Shown here: in pieces, positions 1 to 38,864 of the stretch | How the letters are laid out: each line of letters begins with the position of its first letter | Position numbering within the stretch: the first letter of the stretch is position 1 | Origin: Hypomesus transpacificus | Taxonomy: Eukaryota; Chordata; Actinopteri; Osmeriformes; Osmeridae | Direction: 5' to 3' | Assembly: GCF_021917145.1 (NCBI RefSeq) | Contig: NC_061074.1 | Location: 13,807,772 to 13,871,771, forward strand | DNA length: 64,000 nucleotides | Translations under genes and position numbers: made by a program | The notes under the pieces: model-generated | Told to the model about the DNA's origin: nothing | Databases searched by the model: none | Seen by the model: only the letters and a program-made list of their open reading frames with translations

Positions 1-103
1 TCGGGGTCCCACAGGGTGTTTCCTCGTTAATGCTACCACACACCTAACCCTAACCCAGATACAATTGACTCAGTTCATCAAGGTATCAAAAAAGAGGACC
101 TAA

Positions 104-26474
<26,371 letters not shown>

Positions 26475-27575
26475 CCCCTGACCTCAGACCTTGCTCAGTG
26501 CCCTGTCCCATACCCAGCCTCCACACCTGCCTAGGATTGCTGCTGTCTTCACATTGGTCATTAAAAGCTTCACTTACTTATGGAACAGACCACACAATGC
26601 CCCTACCAGTAAATAACCTCCCTGAATATCACACATTCAGATGTGCAGCAATACTGTGGGAGTGTGCGTTATGTGGGCCCCTGGAACCTTGGTTTTTATT
26701 GCACTAATCCTTTTGGGTAACTTCCCAAAGCGGCCCCTTGCTACTGAGGTCAGCAACTTTCACATATAACAAAAGACATACCAAAGTTATTAACTTATTC
26801 TTCCTTATACAGTATATCTTTTTTGAATTGTTAAGGGAAAATGTGCAATGCTTCATAGAAGTGAAATACTTTTACTGTATCATGAGAGAATGTTTTTTTT
26901 TCAATTTCAGTGCTATTAGCAACTTGAAATTGTGGATTACAGGTAAAATGACGCTGATATTTTGTTATATGTCGTGAAGTAATGCGTGTGTGTGTGCGCG
27001 TGTGTGAATTTAACTGTAATCAGACTACCATCCCTAACACTGCTCAGCATAATGTATACATCTTCAACACGCTCATCAACTTTGACATGCTGCAAATCTA
27101 CTGTCTCAAAAAACTAGATGCCGCTAAGGGTTATCTGTTATCTTTCTACTGTGTAGCTATATTTGCATAAAAGAGAATTATTTATATGAAAGAAATATGC
27201 TTGTAATCCATTTGTTTTATAGACTGAAAACAAATGTTATTATTCTGTCGGTAAAACTGCCAGGCATGCAAATTATGTGTACTTTAAAGTGTAATAGATA
27301 TTTATGAATATAAGATAGTATTTTAACTGAGAGTTACATTTGTACATAAATTGGAGCTTTTCTCATGCTTTTAAGATTTTATTTTTATGTTATTTACAGT
27401 AGAGACAATATAACTATATGCATGTAACCACCTGAAGGATATGCATATTTGTACATTTCTTTAGGGATCGTTCTTGTAGCTATCAGCTTGTAAATACTAT
27501 CGCCTTTGCCATCGTACTGTACTTTGGTGTTCTGTACACATCTGTAACAATAAAGGAAAAATAATATCAACAATA
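26475..27575 (+). other. fry: fry 3' UTR with polyA signal
   Basis: About 1.1 kb of AT-rich non-coding sequence follows the fry stop. A canonical AATAAA lies at 27549-27554, and cleavage would be expected shortly after. A (TG)-rich run is at 26983-27005. The boundary is inferred from the signal. Confidence 0.6.
27549..27554 (+). terminator. fry: fry polyadenylation signal AATAAA
   Basis: This is the hexamer AATAAA, about 1,075 bp after the fry stop codon and before the promoter-like region of brca2. It is the first good candidate in a plausible position; use is inferred. Confidence 0.55.
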
Positions 27576-27954
27576 TTGAATCAGCTTCTTTCCTTTGTTG
27601 ACAGTCATAAAGAATCAATAGTCCAAGATATTCACGGATTGTTATTTTGTAGTATTTTTTGGTAGTTTGAACTTTTTAGTAAAAGTTACTAATTTAGTGT
27701 AGATAGATTTAGTTTACGTTTTAGAAACGTATACAATCCTGTTGCCATGTGCCGTCTGCTTCATTTGAAATACCTTATTTGGCTGAATTTATATCCAGAG
27801 TATACATTGTTATGCATGCTTGTATTATTTAAGAGGTTTTCATATAACGACTGGATTGACTGGCAAATAAGATGTTACAAAAACAGATTCATTTAATAAA
27901 ACTTGGCAGTAAGGGTTTGTTGCTTCCTAAAATAAAACCTTGATTTTCAACCAA

Positions 27955-28366
27955 TCCTGAACCCGGAAAAACGGTGAGCAGTGTGACGTAAAACAAGTCA
28001 ACCCATATGTAACATTGGCGGGGAATGCAAAAACACTGACAGTGACAGTGTCGCGAGTTCGCTAGCACAGAATTCTGTCAGGCCCTTGACACAAAAGAAA
28101 ACTAAGTTAGTGCCATGACGAAACAAATGTGATGTCAATTGTTTTTTTCGAGCCATGGGATACTAAGTTACGTGCTCATCGCCTGCTAGCCTGCTACTTA
28201 GCCAGTTAAAGCTTGCTAAAACGTCAGCTAGCTACATAGTGGTAATGTTGTTGCTAGCGTTCTAGCCAACTGGTGTACAGTAGTCTGAACATATCGATAA
28301 CTGTTAAATAGCTCTGACGTTAAACCCAATCAATGACTCTAAACTGGGGAATAAAACTGGAAAACC
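27955..28366 (+). promoter_or_regulatory. brca2: Putative brca2 promoter and 5' leader
   Basis: This short interval separates the fry 3' end from the brca2 start codon. It contains a CRE-like TGACGTAA at 27984-27991 and an ATTGGCGGGGA block near 28014-28024, which combines an inverted CCAAT core with an E2F-like GGCGGG. Human BRCA2 is a cell-cycle gene, so E2F-type control is reasonable. No TATA box is evident at a fixed distance. The transcription start and any non-coding first exon cannot be placed by eye. Confidence 0.35.
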
Positions 28367-30604
28367 ATGTTCGACCCATTTGTGGATCAAGTCTGGGAAG
28401 GTAGGTTAGCCCTTGACGCTATTTTTTGCAGTTAAGTGCATCACACTGTAGTCCTAAAGTGAGTCAAACTGTTATATCTTATACTTTCATGCACTGTTTT
28501 ACACTACTGTCAATGAAGAACTGGGACCGCTGGATCCAAACTGGTTTGAGGAGCTGACGTTGAAAGGACCGATCACTGGGAATGACACTACCACAGAAGA
28601 AGATCCATTGAGCACGAAAATACCAACAGAAGGTCGATCTTTTAAACCACCAGTAGATAAATCTGCAGTAGACAGTCAGCTGTTCTCTACACCTAAAGTT
28701 TTTAGATGTAGTAGAGTACATTTTCCTGAAACGGATGAAGATGGGTTATTCTCCTGTGAAAAAGGTAGGCTGAATTAATATTGTCTCCTTATATTAACCA
28801 CCTTTCATTTATTTGTCAAAAATGCCTCTCAAGTTCTGTTTGAGTAGCCTGCACATTTCTTTCCAAGTGTGCCATGAAGGGACTTCAGAAAAAGTAACAA
28901 GTCTGGTATGGAGAGATAAAAGCCCAAGCTTATTTGGATCATGTGAAAATGGGTAAGGACATGTGAGACAAATGTTTGTGATGTGGGATGACATTACTTT
29001 CAAAGGAATTAAATTGAGAAACTTTTGTACATTACATATATATATTTTTGTTTTATTGTTTTGTTTCAGCTGGTCAAAAAAAAAGTCATGTAAAATCCAG
29101 GAGCAAGAAAGTTTTGGTAAATTGATTATGGTGATTAACTTGTGATAGGTTTTTCATAATGCTCTGCGTTAACATTGTATAATAGTCTGGTCCTGCAGGG
29201 CTGCACTTGATTTATTTTTGTGGTGTGTTCATGTGCAGAGTTGTTGAGCACTCCGAAACCGTCTGTGGTGAGTGTACTCATAATTTACTTAAACCAACTA
29301 TCTCAATAGTTTGTCGTTTTCATTGTAAGTGATAATGCCACTGAGTGTTTGATCTGTCCTTTCTGTGATTGCATGCAGAGAAACTATGTCAGGCAGATAA
29401 CAGAAAGCCTTGGTGCACAGATGGACTCCAATGTGTCGTGGACAAGTTCACTTAATACCCCACCTGCTCTATCACCCACCATTATCTTGTGTAAGTACAT
29501 ATATTATGTACTAAAGGGTCAGACTCCAGATTGTAGTGGAGTGTAGTAAAAGGATACCCATGTTTCTGAGTACCACGGTGGTCAACTGTCTCATCCTCAT
29601 CCAGCTAAAAACAAGGACAGTGTCGTTCCTGTAAGTCTGTCTGCGGACCGGGAGGTCATTGTGAGTACAATAAATGTAGACAAATGTATATAATGATATT
29701 GACTTTGCCTCAAGACAGATTCCTACTGCTCTTATCTTTCTTAAAAAATTATATTATTCCTTAGTTTGTGCGGAAGCTCTTCCCCTCGCTCTCAAATACT
29801 GCAGGTCCAGTGTTGCCATCAGAAAACACTGCAACTTCAGTTCAACCCAGTAGTGAGTACCTACCAACCATATATGATGCTGTGGCCTAACCTATATGGT
29901 TATGAACACTTTATGCAGAGTACAGAACATGACTGGTCATACTTATTCCCATATTCTTCCATCTGCAGATTACCACCTTCCTGTTCTCTCTCAAGATCTT
30001 TCATCAGATGGCAGGATCTGGAGGCAGACATTGCCAGATGCTATCGAGGATGGAGTTGTTCGCAGCACAGTGGCTAGTGTTTTGGATGGAAGCGAAGATG
30101 TCCTCTCCATATTCTTCAGTAATAGCAGCTCTGCTTTACGAAGGGTTAAAGTTAAGGAAAGAATTAAAAGGAAGCAGTCCAGCTCAACAAAGGGACAAGA
30201 CCCTTTAACTGTGGGCACTGACCAATCCAGTGAGATGGCAGAGGACGAACACAGCAAGGACACCACAGTGTCCTCAAGGATCACCAAAAAAACTGGGGAT
30301 ATGGGCATAACTCAGTGGACTCCAATAAATCTATCAGATAATGATTTGGATACATTATGTCATGATGCGACACAGACTGCCCAAGTGGAACCCAGCCCCG
30401 TCCCTGCTAAACCCCAGACAGGAGGAGCAGTATCCTGCCAGCCAGGGGGGTCCCAGCTGGTTGAATCTGGGGTTAAAGTTTCACTAGACTGCTCTTTCAC
30501 CAGAAAGACTAGAAAGTTTGTATACTGTATCCAGAATCCCCAGCCCCCAGCACAAGGAAAATATTCTCAGAAAACGGATGCATCAAATGGAAATGTACTC
30601 AGTG
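28367..30604 (+). CDS. brca2: brca2 N-terminal exons (PALB2-binding region)
   Basis: Exons 1-9 encode the N-terminus. The motif NWFEEL (exon 28519-28764) matches the segment that binds the PALB2 WD40 domain in mammals, and LFSTPKVF and LLSTPKP resemble the TPK motifs of the human N-terminus. [21 protein letters not shown] at 29400-29460 closely matches human exon 5, which fixes the orthology independently of the BRC repeats. The 636-nt exon 29969-30604 corresponds to human exon 10. It contains a basic [12 protein letters not shown] stretch and a conserved [10 protein letters not shown] segment. The acceptor before 28519 (AATGAAG) has a weak pyrimidine tract. Confidence 0.9.
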
Positions 30605-33600
30605 GTATGTTCCTCTTTAGAATATGTCTTTTATATTTTATTTACTTTTTAAATGTTATTATTTTTTCCAGGAGATTTTATTGTAATGTTTTTAAAACAT
30701 TTCATTTATCTCATGATAGGTGACAGGGGACATATTCTCAATGTGAGAGGACAACGGCCTGAAGAATTGAACAAGAACCCCCCCGATGAGAATCAGCAGC
30801 AAGAGCAGGGATGTGTGACTGCCCCCCTTGCACCAGCCAAAGACCCGGATCTGGAAATGTCCCAGCTTTGTAGAGTGTTTGCACAAGATTTCAGTCAAAT
30901 GGTGGACTCTGGTAAAGCAGACAACAACATAGTGGATCCTCTTCAACACGGTTTCTCTGCCTCAGCCTGCCTCTCAGCAGTGAGACGAAGAAAAAGACAA
31001 CAGCCGTCTAAACGAGAATCAAGTGGAACGAAAGAATCTGTCCAGCATCAAGACGGTGATGACGAAAACGACGACAGGCTTATCTGTGTGTCTCCGTCCA
31101 GCAACCTCACTAATCTAATAGTACAGGATAGTGGCTATACCTCCACCTCAACAACACAAATAAACAGATCATCAAATCCACCACCATGTTGGGGCTTTAA
31201 AACGGGCAACAATAAGACAATTTCTGTAACACCACAGGCACTACAGAAAGCCAAGTCTGTATGGTCTGTCTTTGATGACTTACAAGAAAGCTTGTCATTA
31301 AATATTACTGATGCCAGTACATCTGTCAGTCAAGTCAACCAGGACATGTCCCCTTGTAATGAAAGTAGCTTGGGTGCTGAAATACATTTTGTAAAACCAC
31401 TGAATAGTGTGAAAAAGTCTCAGAACACTGATAGCCGAGTCCGTGGGACTCAAAGCCCTTTAACAGCCTCACAGCATGCCGATGTCACCGAGTTGTGCAG
31501 TCTTTTAGAAGATGCAGACAGCCAGTTTGAATTCACACAGTTTAGACCTGCGAAGTCGAGTTCTCGTGTTCCAGAAAGTGTGTCCCCTCACCAGTTATCT
31601 GAGAAAGAACTGGACCCTGACTTTCTTACAGGAATAGATTTTGACGACAGCTTTAACTCTGAAAAACAGTTTGTAAAGATGGCAAACCCTAGCAATATCT
31701 CTGAAAACAAAGTTCATATGCACACTAGCAGCTTTGATATGGACAAGTCTGATGTCAAAAGTAGCCCTAAATTAGCCGTAGGTTTCAAAATAGCTGAAGA
31801 AGATCATGTGCGGGTTTCAGCTCAGAGCAAAGCGAGGGCCTTATTTGCAGATTTAGACGAGAACTGTGAGGCAACAAGAGATGCATGTTTTGACAGCTCT
31901 GTGATGGCATCAGCTAAGGTAATTGAACCCTTACCTTTGAAACATCAACTTGACAAAGCTTCTAATGTTGAACATTTAGAGTCTGTTGATGGTGATACTG
32001 CCGACAGTATTGACTTGATGTGCATTGAACAGGACATCTTATCAAATTCCACACACAACCACAAGACTATTGCAGGTTGTTCAAGTTTGACTGCAGTTCA
32101 CCTCTCTGATATCAAAGTGGATGTACCTGATGAAAGTGTTGACCCTGGGAAGAGTCCACTGTACGTGCTACATTCTCATAAATCACACAGTGGTTTTCAG
32201 TTGGCCAGTGGTAAAGGGGTCACTGTCTCAGACAAAGCCATTCGAGAAGCCTGTGTTATCTTCAAAGACTATGAGGTTCTAGAAAGTGTAATGTGTGTTT
32301 CACCGGCGCGGGACAAACCCTGTGAAGAAGTTCCTGCAACTTGTAGCGGCAGATTTGAGAGAAAGAACTGTGGCTTTAATGCTGCTGGTGAGACGAGGGC
32401 GCATGTGTCTGGTAAGCCTCTTCTGAAGCCGGAGGCTCTGTTCAGTGGCAGCGGTGAGCCTGGGCTAACGCTCAGCATGAACAGTGCTGTGAAGACATTA
32501 AAGAATCATCAGCGGGACAGTGATGGTGGCTTCAAGAAGCCTGGTACTAAACCAGCCACAGTCTCTGCAGAAACCTTGTTATCTGACAGGGCACATCATG
32601 TCAATGTGTTGCAAAGGGGTTGTGGATTCAGCACTGCAAGTGGGAAGAAAGTCGCTGTGTCTGATGGAGCCCTACAGAAGGCGAAGGCCCTGTTGAGTGA
32701 ATTTAATGAGGATGGAACTGAAAAGGAAGAAGTGAGAATATGTCATACCAGTCCAACTAAGACTCCGACAGAGAACCTTGTAGGGTTTAAGACGGCCAGT
32801 GGAAAAGGAGTAGCATTGTCAGCGAAGGCCCTTGAACACACCAAGGATTTCTTCAAAGACTGTGACGCTAACCCAGACGGCTCTAAACTTGCAGATACAA
32901 ATGAGAAGTCTGTTGAAAAAAGGAATACTCACATGAATGCGGGGAAAAGTAATTGTGGTTTCACAACAGCTGGGGGCAAGAAGGTGCATGTCTCTGAAAA
33001 AAGCCTGTTGAGGACAAAAGCCCTCCTGATGGAATCTCCTAGGAAAAATTGTGGTGATATTAACTTGACTAAACCTGCTTGTAGGGAAAGGGCCTCAGGA
33101 TCAACCGGAGATCACACACATCCTTTACCCAGTGACCATGAGGCTGATGCAAACCAACTTCCCAACACAGTGTCGGATTCTCTCGATGAGTTAGGGAAGG
33201 GTTTTGCTTTTAGCACTGCCAGTGGAACAACAATATGTGTGTCGGACACTTCCCTCCGAAAAGCCAGGTCTCTTCTCAATGAATGTGATGCAACAGGAAA
33301 AAGGGATGTTGTGAATACTGACAGATTGGATTCAGCAAATACTTTGTCACTGAAATTGCCTCAAAAGCCTCTTTTCAACACAGCTAATGGGAAGGCAGTG
33401 CCTGTTTTGGAGAAGGCCCTTCAGGAGGTTAAGTCTGTTTCCGGGGAGACTCTTCACGTTAAACATGACACAACAGCTCAAAGTACTGCAGAATGTTCAT
33501 TTGGATTCAGCACAGCTAGTGGTAAAGGGGTGCATGTGTCTGAAAAAGCACTTCAAGCAGCTTTTGACAAATTCAGAGAAACTGAAAACAATATTGTACA

Positions 33601-36600
33601 ATGCAAGCCTATTAGTGAAAAAAGCGATTCCAAAACACCTATAGAGAAAAGGCCATTAATGCCAGGTCATGACCAGCTTGAGCCAGTGACTGCTAGGAAA
33701 CCAGAGGATCGTGACACGGTCCTGACCAGGGATGGAAGAGAACACCTAGAGGCTTCTTCCTTGTTGAACCTGGAGTCTCTTGGGTTTAGTGGCTGTACAG
33801 ACACCCAGCAGGAGTACTTTGCTCAGGAGGCCATGGACAGCACCAAGGCTCTGTTAGATGATGAACACCTGTCAGGCCAGAGCTCCAGATCTTTTGCTTT
33901 TCACAAAAACCCTTTAGAGAAGAATCCTACCCACAGCGAGCAATCTGAATATAGAACCAGAGGAGCTGGAAAAAGGACAGGAGAGGATGCTAATGTAAAA
34001 GGTAAGTACAGTGGTACATTTTGGAGGGAACAGTTAATGTTATTAATCAATATACTTTCATTCTTATACATTGGAGTCAGGAGTGTTATTTTAAGCATTT
34101 CTGATTCACAGAACAGCCACCCTTGAAAAGACGACTCTTGGCTGAGTTTGACAGAACTGTGGATTGTAACAAGCGGTCAATCACACCTGTCAAAAGTTAC
34201 TCAGATGGTAGGACTTTCACACGTATCTATTAACCAGCTTATCTGTAACCAATGTCAAGACACAACGGATATTAAAATGCAAAGTAAATCCTTCTGTGTT
34301 TTAGGGATGCTGAAAGACAGGAGAGTGTTTAAATATAATGTCTCTCTTCAACCTAATATCACAAGACCATCCAGGTAGCTTCCTTTATATTCAAAATGTT
34401 ACTGGTGGAATGAAACATTCCAGTCCCTCATCAGGTTTTTGTTCTACAGGGATGCAAAGAGCCATGTTGGCCTGACTTTGAGTAAGGCTGAATCACAGAG
34501 CAGGAGGCCAGAGCCAGTGCCAGCAGACATCAAGCCTTCCACTGCCAGGGGAGCTGTCTTTGTTCCTCCGTTCCGGAAAAATATCAAGACGAAGACACAC
34601 AGGAGCAATGTTCAACAGGATAAAGGTGGAACACCTGTCATGCTGGTTCCCCAATTTGGAAAACCAACAAGTAGGACAACTGATGGAGACCCGCAACCTC
34701 CAAACAATAACACAACCCACCACCTTTTTAAAATACTGGCTAAGACCAGTGAACCATCACCTGCACTGGAAACCAAAGACAACCAAAGCCCTGAAATGGA
34801 AACTAATTATAGTGGCACGGTAAACAAAATGAAAATAGACCCACAAAACCATGAGAAGATAAACCAACCCAGTGGTGATGATGAACAAGATGTCTCTGAT
34901 AATGCACGACAGGAAACCATCACAGAGGGCTCCACTTCAGACCAGGCATCCCCTGGTAGCCACGGTAACCAGCATTCGGTTGATACTTTGGGTATCCTCA
35001 TTAATTTCCCTTCTCAGCTGTGTTTATAAGTCATGGGATGTTGTGTTTGTGTGAGCAGAAGTGGATCTCCAGACTTTGCAGCTAGCTCTGGACATGCAGA
35101 GCATGAGGCTGAGGAAGAAGAAGCGTCAGAACATCCGTCCGGTACCAGGGAGCCTGTTCCTGGCCAAAACCTCGGGGGTTCCCCGGGTGGCTCTGAGGGA
35201 GGCTGTCAGAGGGAGGTGTCCTGTCCAGCACACCCAGAAACAGGTAGGCCAACACTCAATTGACCTGCATGTGAACATCCAGTAGAAAGCTCTGATTCTT
35301 GCAGTGATTCGGATGATGCACGGAAGAAATACTGTACTTTTCTGACCTTCTCCAGCTGTATGTATACGGAGTGCATCAGCGCGTGAGTCAGATCAGCAGC
35401 GAGAATGCAGAGTCTTTTTGCTTTCACTGCCAACACTTTTTCAAACGTGAGGCGTTGGCAGCTGGAGTTCAGCTTGCTGATGGGGGCTGGCTCATCCCCA
35501 GGAAGGATGGCAGGGCTGGGAAAGAGGAGTTCTACAGGTAGTGACATCCTCCATTACAACTGACTTCAGATCAACTATAGTAACCCTACCAGAGGAGAGA
35601 TACTGTACTCTGCCCTCTCGTCTCCAGAGCGCTGTGCGACAGCCCAGGTGTGGACCCCCAGCTGATCTGCGAGGCGTGGGTGTATAACCACTATCGCTGG
35701 ATAGTCTGGAAGCAGGCGGCCATGGAGAGATGTTTCCCGGAGGTGATGGGGGGTCTCTGTCTGACTCCAGAGCAGGTGCTTCTGCAGCTTAAATACAGGT
35801 ACTCACACTTGGTGGTCTTATTATAGGTTCTGTAGGACCCGCCGATGCGTTTCACTCTAACCTAAAGTACGTCTTTTCTTGATTTAGATACGACGTTGAA
35901 GTGGACCACAGTCGACGGCCGGCTCTGAGGAAGATCATGGAGAGAGACGACACAGTCGCCAAAACCCTGGTTCTCTGTGTGTGTGGTGTCGTGTCCAGGG
36001 GACAGAACCGACCGAGCCGGGCTAAAGCCAGCTCCCCCCAGGTGGCCGGCAGCAAGGCCGACTCACCATTTGGGGTCATCTGGCTGACAGATGGATGGTA
36101 CCGCATCAAGGCCCAGATGGACGCCCCGTTGACGGCCATGCTGGCCAAGGGTCGCCTGGCCGTGGGGGGTAAGCTGGTGATCCAGGGAGCCCAGCTGGTG
36201 GGACCCCAGGCGGCCTGCTCCCCTCTAGAGGCTCCCGAGTCCCTAATGTTGAAGGTAGAAGATCAGACTCTCGGGGAAAGGCAACAGTCGAGCTACTAGT
36301 TGGATCAAGACACTAATAATCATGTTGTGCTTCAACGTGATTTCAGATTTGGGCCAATGGCACCAGACCTGCCAGATGGGATGCTAAGCTAGGGTTTCTG
36401 TGTGACCCCCGACCCTTGCTCTTCCCACTCTCGTCCTTGTATGGCAACGGAGGTCCTGTGGGCTGCGTGGACTTGGTGGTGCTGAGAAGCTACCCTGTGC
36501 AGGTGGGGAAAGTGGTTCCTAATCAAGAACCAACACCCTGTGCTTGGGAATGTTTTGAGAGACTTGTCTGTTGTGTCTAGTGGATGGAGAGGAAACCAGA

Positions 36601-38864
36601 TGGAGGCTTTGTGTTCCGTACTGGACGTGCTGAAGAGAAGGAGGCCTGTCGCCACAGCAACGGCAAGCACAAAGCTATGGAGGTCCTCTTCGCCAAGGTC
36701 CAGGCTCAGTTTGAGAAGGAGGACAATGGTACAGAATGGAGCTACTTGGAATATGTCAGTACGCCAATGTTAACAGGGCTTTGACAAGTTCTGATGTCCT
36801 AGGTAAGAAAACCAGAGGGCGAAGGGGATCGTTGAGTCGTCAGGACATTGAGGATCTGCAGGATGGAGAGGAGCTGCATGAAGCAGTGCAGAACGACCCA
36901 GCATACCTGGAGGTGAGGATTAGCACACATCTTTTGAAGCCTGCTTACTAAGACACAGCTGGGAAATCTAACTTCTCTATTGGAGCATTGGTGGTGTGCT
37001 CGGTGGCACTGGGTTTCAACACTGATTTCTGATGGAAAGTTGTTAAGATGAAGGTGTGTGTTCCGACTCAGGCTAAGGTGATTCGTGATTACGGTCACGG
37101 TATGTGGTGTGTGAGTGCTTAAGGGGGGTGTGTGTTGTGACCCAGGCCTCGCTCAGTGAGCAGCAGAGAAAGGTCCTGACCTCCTACAGGAGCTCCCTGG
37201 GGGAGAGGAGGCAGGCCCAGCTTCAGGAGAGCTTCCGCAGGGCCCTGGAGGCCGATGGGGGAGTCTGTCCCGACAGGGAGGTCACTCCAGTATGGAAGCT
37301 CTGTGTGGCAGACTCCAGAGACCAGCGGGGCACCAGTGGTGGGTATTTACGATATGTAAGTGTAGTATAGCTTTACATTTTCTAAATGTATTCCTCGTGA
37401 TGGCGTCCTCATTCTTTCAGTCTGCATGCTGAGTATATGGCGTCCTTCCATGGACCTCCAGTCTTTCCTGAGGGAGGGTTGTCGATACCGGGCCCACCAT
37501 CTCTCTACGTCTGAAGGCAGGAAGCGATCTGGTGGAGGTTCAGTTCAGCTAACTACCACAAAGAGAACACAGTTCCAAGGCATGCAGGTACTGCGGTTCC
37601 AGATGCTTGTATTGCACGCAACTACACATGACAATCAGACATTTAAGCTTTTGTACTTATCATCTTTATTACCCAGGCCTCCCAGGACTGGCTGGCAGGG
37701 AATTACCATGCTCGTGTGGCAGTCAGCTTTCACGATCTCTGTAATCCTGAATTCCAGCCATTCTGTGGAGAGGTGGATATTGTTGGATATGTCATCTCCA
37801 TCACTTCCAGCCAAGGTAGATCTCAACCATTGTGTCAGTAGTGTTATAATAATATAACTGCTAGATGTCTGGCACATCTATAGCTGACAGTTCCCTCCAT
37901 GTGCAGGTTTTTCTCAAGTAGTATACATGGTAGATGGGAAGCTGGACTTTGTGAAGGTACACTCCTACAGTAGCTTGGTTCAGCTGGGTTTGGAGGATCT
38001 TGTGAAGCCTCGGGCCCTCCTGGCTGTGAGCAACCTGCAGCTGAGGCCACTGTCCAGCCCCATCCCTGGTCTGCACGCCAGCGACCTGGCCCTCTTCACC
38101 TCCAACCCTAAGGACTCCCATCTGCAGGAGGCCTTCACACAGCTTAGGGCACTGGTCCAGGTACACCTTGCACTTTCAAATGCTGTGGATAGTGTTTGAG
38201 AGTCTGGATCACAACCCCCAAAAAAGCTGTTTCTTCAATGGGCAGCATAACATGCGTTTTTTTTGTTCTGATTGTGACAGGGCCAGGAGCACTTCTTCTT
38301 GAGTGCAGAGGAGAGGCTGTCGAACTTGATCCCATCTGATCCCAGCACCTTCTCCTCCCCAGCTCTGCAGCCCAGAACTCCAGCCTGGAAGACACAAGAT
38401 GGAGGGATACATGTAAGTTGTTATGATGTAAGGCCCCATCTAATTATCCAACCAGTATTGTTCATACATAGAATTAAGCCTAATGCGGAATATCTGTGGT
38501 CCTACAGAAAACCCCTCAGCAGCCAATCAGAGGCTTTGGATCCATGACTCCCATCAACAGTTGCCTTCCACCACCAATCAGCTCATCAGGAAAACTAGAC
38601 CCAAAGAGCCTGAAGAGAAAGAGGGGACTGGACTCTCTGTGTCGCATTCCCTCTCCCCCTCCAATATATCCCTTGGGCACCATGACCACCCCATGTGTTA
38701 ACAAGACATTCAACCCCCCCAGGAGGTCTGAGACCCCAGGCCAGACCCCAGCTCCCAGACCAGCCCCACCACAAGTGGAGGATGAGTGGGTCAACGATGA
38801 AGAGTTGGCTATGATAGACACACAGGCTTTATACAGTGGACTTGGAGAAGAGGTCACAAAGTGA
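28367..38864 (+). CDS. brca2: BRCA2, complete coding region in 26 exons
   Basis: BRCA2 loads RAD51 onto resected DNA in homologous recombination and protects stalled replication forks in the nucleus. Splicing gives 7,857 nt, 2,618 residues, shorter than human (about 3,418). Exons: 28367-28400, 28519-28764, 28868-28952, 29070-29116, 29239-29267, 29379-29490, 29605-29660, 29765-29852, 29969-30604, 30720-34001, 34112-34207, 34305-34374, 34450-34964, 35059-35243, 35356-35537, 35628-35798, 35888-36254, 36347-36502, 36581-36728, 36803-36912, 37146-37338, 37421-37587, 37677-37815, 37907-38160, 38281-38412 and 38508-38864. Phases agree throughout. The start ATG at 28367 gives [11 protein letters not shown], and the next exon supplies [12 protein letters not shown]. 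Uncertain points are the 29605 exon (donor at 29631 or 29661) and the start of the large exon (30672 or 30720). Confidence 0.95.
30720..34001 (+). CDS. brca2: brca2 large central exon (BRC repeat exon)
   Basis: A single 3,282-nt exon is the counterpart of human exon 11. Open frame extends upstream to 30653, so the start depends on the acceptor: TTTTTCCAG before 30672 or TGATAG before 30720. Both are in frame with the exon ending 30604. The 16 extra residues of the longer form are hydrophobic and unlike BRCA2, although that acceptor has the better pyrimidine tract. Besides the BRC-like units, the exon has the conserved [14 protein letters not shown] segment (31500-31540), which matches the human sequence between BRC1 and BRC2. 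It also has a [16 protein letters not shown] segment near 33810 that matches the human region just after BRC8. Confidence 0.92.
31193..33595 (+). repeat. brca2: About 11 BRC-like RAD51-binding repeats in brca2
   Basis: Units begin with an F-x-x-A-x-G-K type motif and continue with a V-S-x-x-(A/L)-L-x-x-(A/K)-x-x-(L/F)-(L/F) segment. Approximate starts: 31193 (FKTGNNK), 31781 (FKIAEED, followed by ALFADLDE), 32192 (FQLASGK), 32372 (FNAAGET), 32527 (FKKPGTK), 32621 (FSTASGK), 32783 (FKTASGK), 32954 (FTTAGGK), 33202 (FSTASGT), 33370 (FNTANGK) and 33500 (FSTASGK). In human BRC repeats the FxxA motif docks on RAD51. Units 6, 7 and 11 look fully canonical. Units 1, 4 and 5 are degenerate at the GK or A positions and may not bind. 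Confidence 0.8.
35059..38160 (+). CDS. brca2: brca2 DNA-binding region (helical, OB1, OB2/tower, OB3)
   Basis: Exons 35059-38160 encode the DSS1- and ssDNA-binding region. The helical domain begins after [22 protein letters not shown] (exon 35356-35537) and runs through [12 protein letters not shown] (exon 35628-35798). OB1 covers 35888-36254, with KTLVLCVCG and [18 protein letters not shown]2 follows from [11 protein letters not shown] at 36347. Its tower insertion is in 36581-36912, including [21 protein letters not shown]3 runs from [10 protein letters not shown] through [17 protein letters not shown] to 38160. All segments align by eye with the mammalian structure-defined domains. Confidence 0.9.
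38508..38864 (+). CDS. brca2: brca2 last exon (C-terminal RAD51-binding motif and NLS)
   Basis: The final exon encodes [21 protein letters not shown], matching the human KKRRALDFLSRLPLPPP region that contains a nuclear localisation signal. It then has [10 protein letters not shown], matching the CDK-regulated C-terminal RAD51-binding TR2 motif. The protein ends soon after [13 protein letters not shown], so the roughly 75-residue human tail beyond that point is nearly absent. The stop TGA is at 38862-38864. Confidence 0.88.
   Translation, partial: KTPQQPIRGFGSMTPINSCLPPPISSSGKLDPKSLKRKRGLDSLCRIPSPPPIYPLGTMTTPCVNKTFNPPRRSETPGQTPAPRPAPPQVEDEWVNDEELAMIDTQALYSGLGEEVTK

Noticed and set aside
36255..36299. 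Extension of the brca2 OB1 exon to an in-frame stop at 36299
   Set aside because: A good donor at 36254 joins in phase to the conserved [11 protein letters not shown] exon; the extension is intron read-through.
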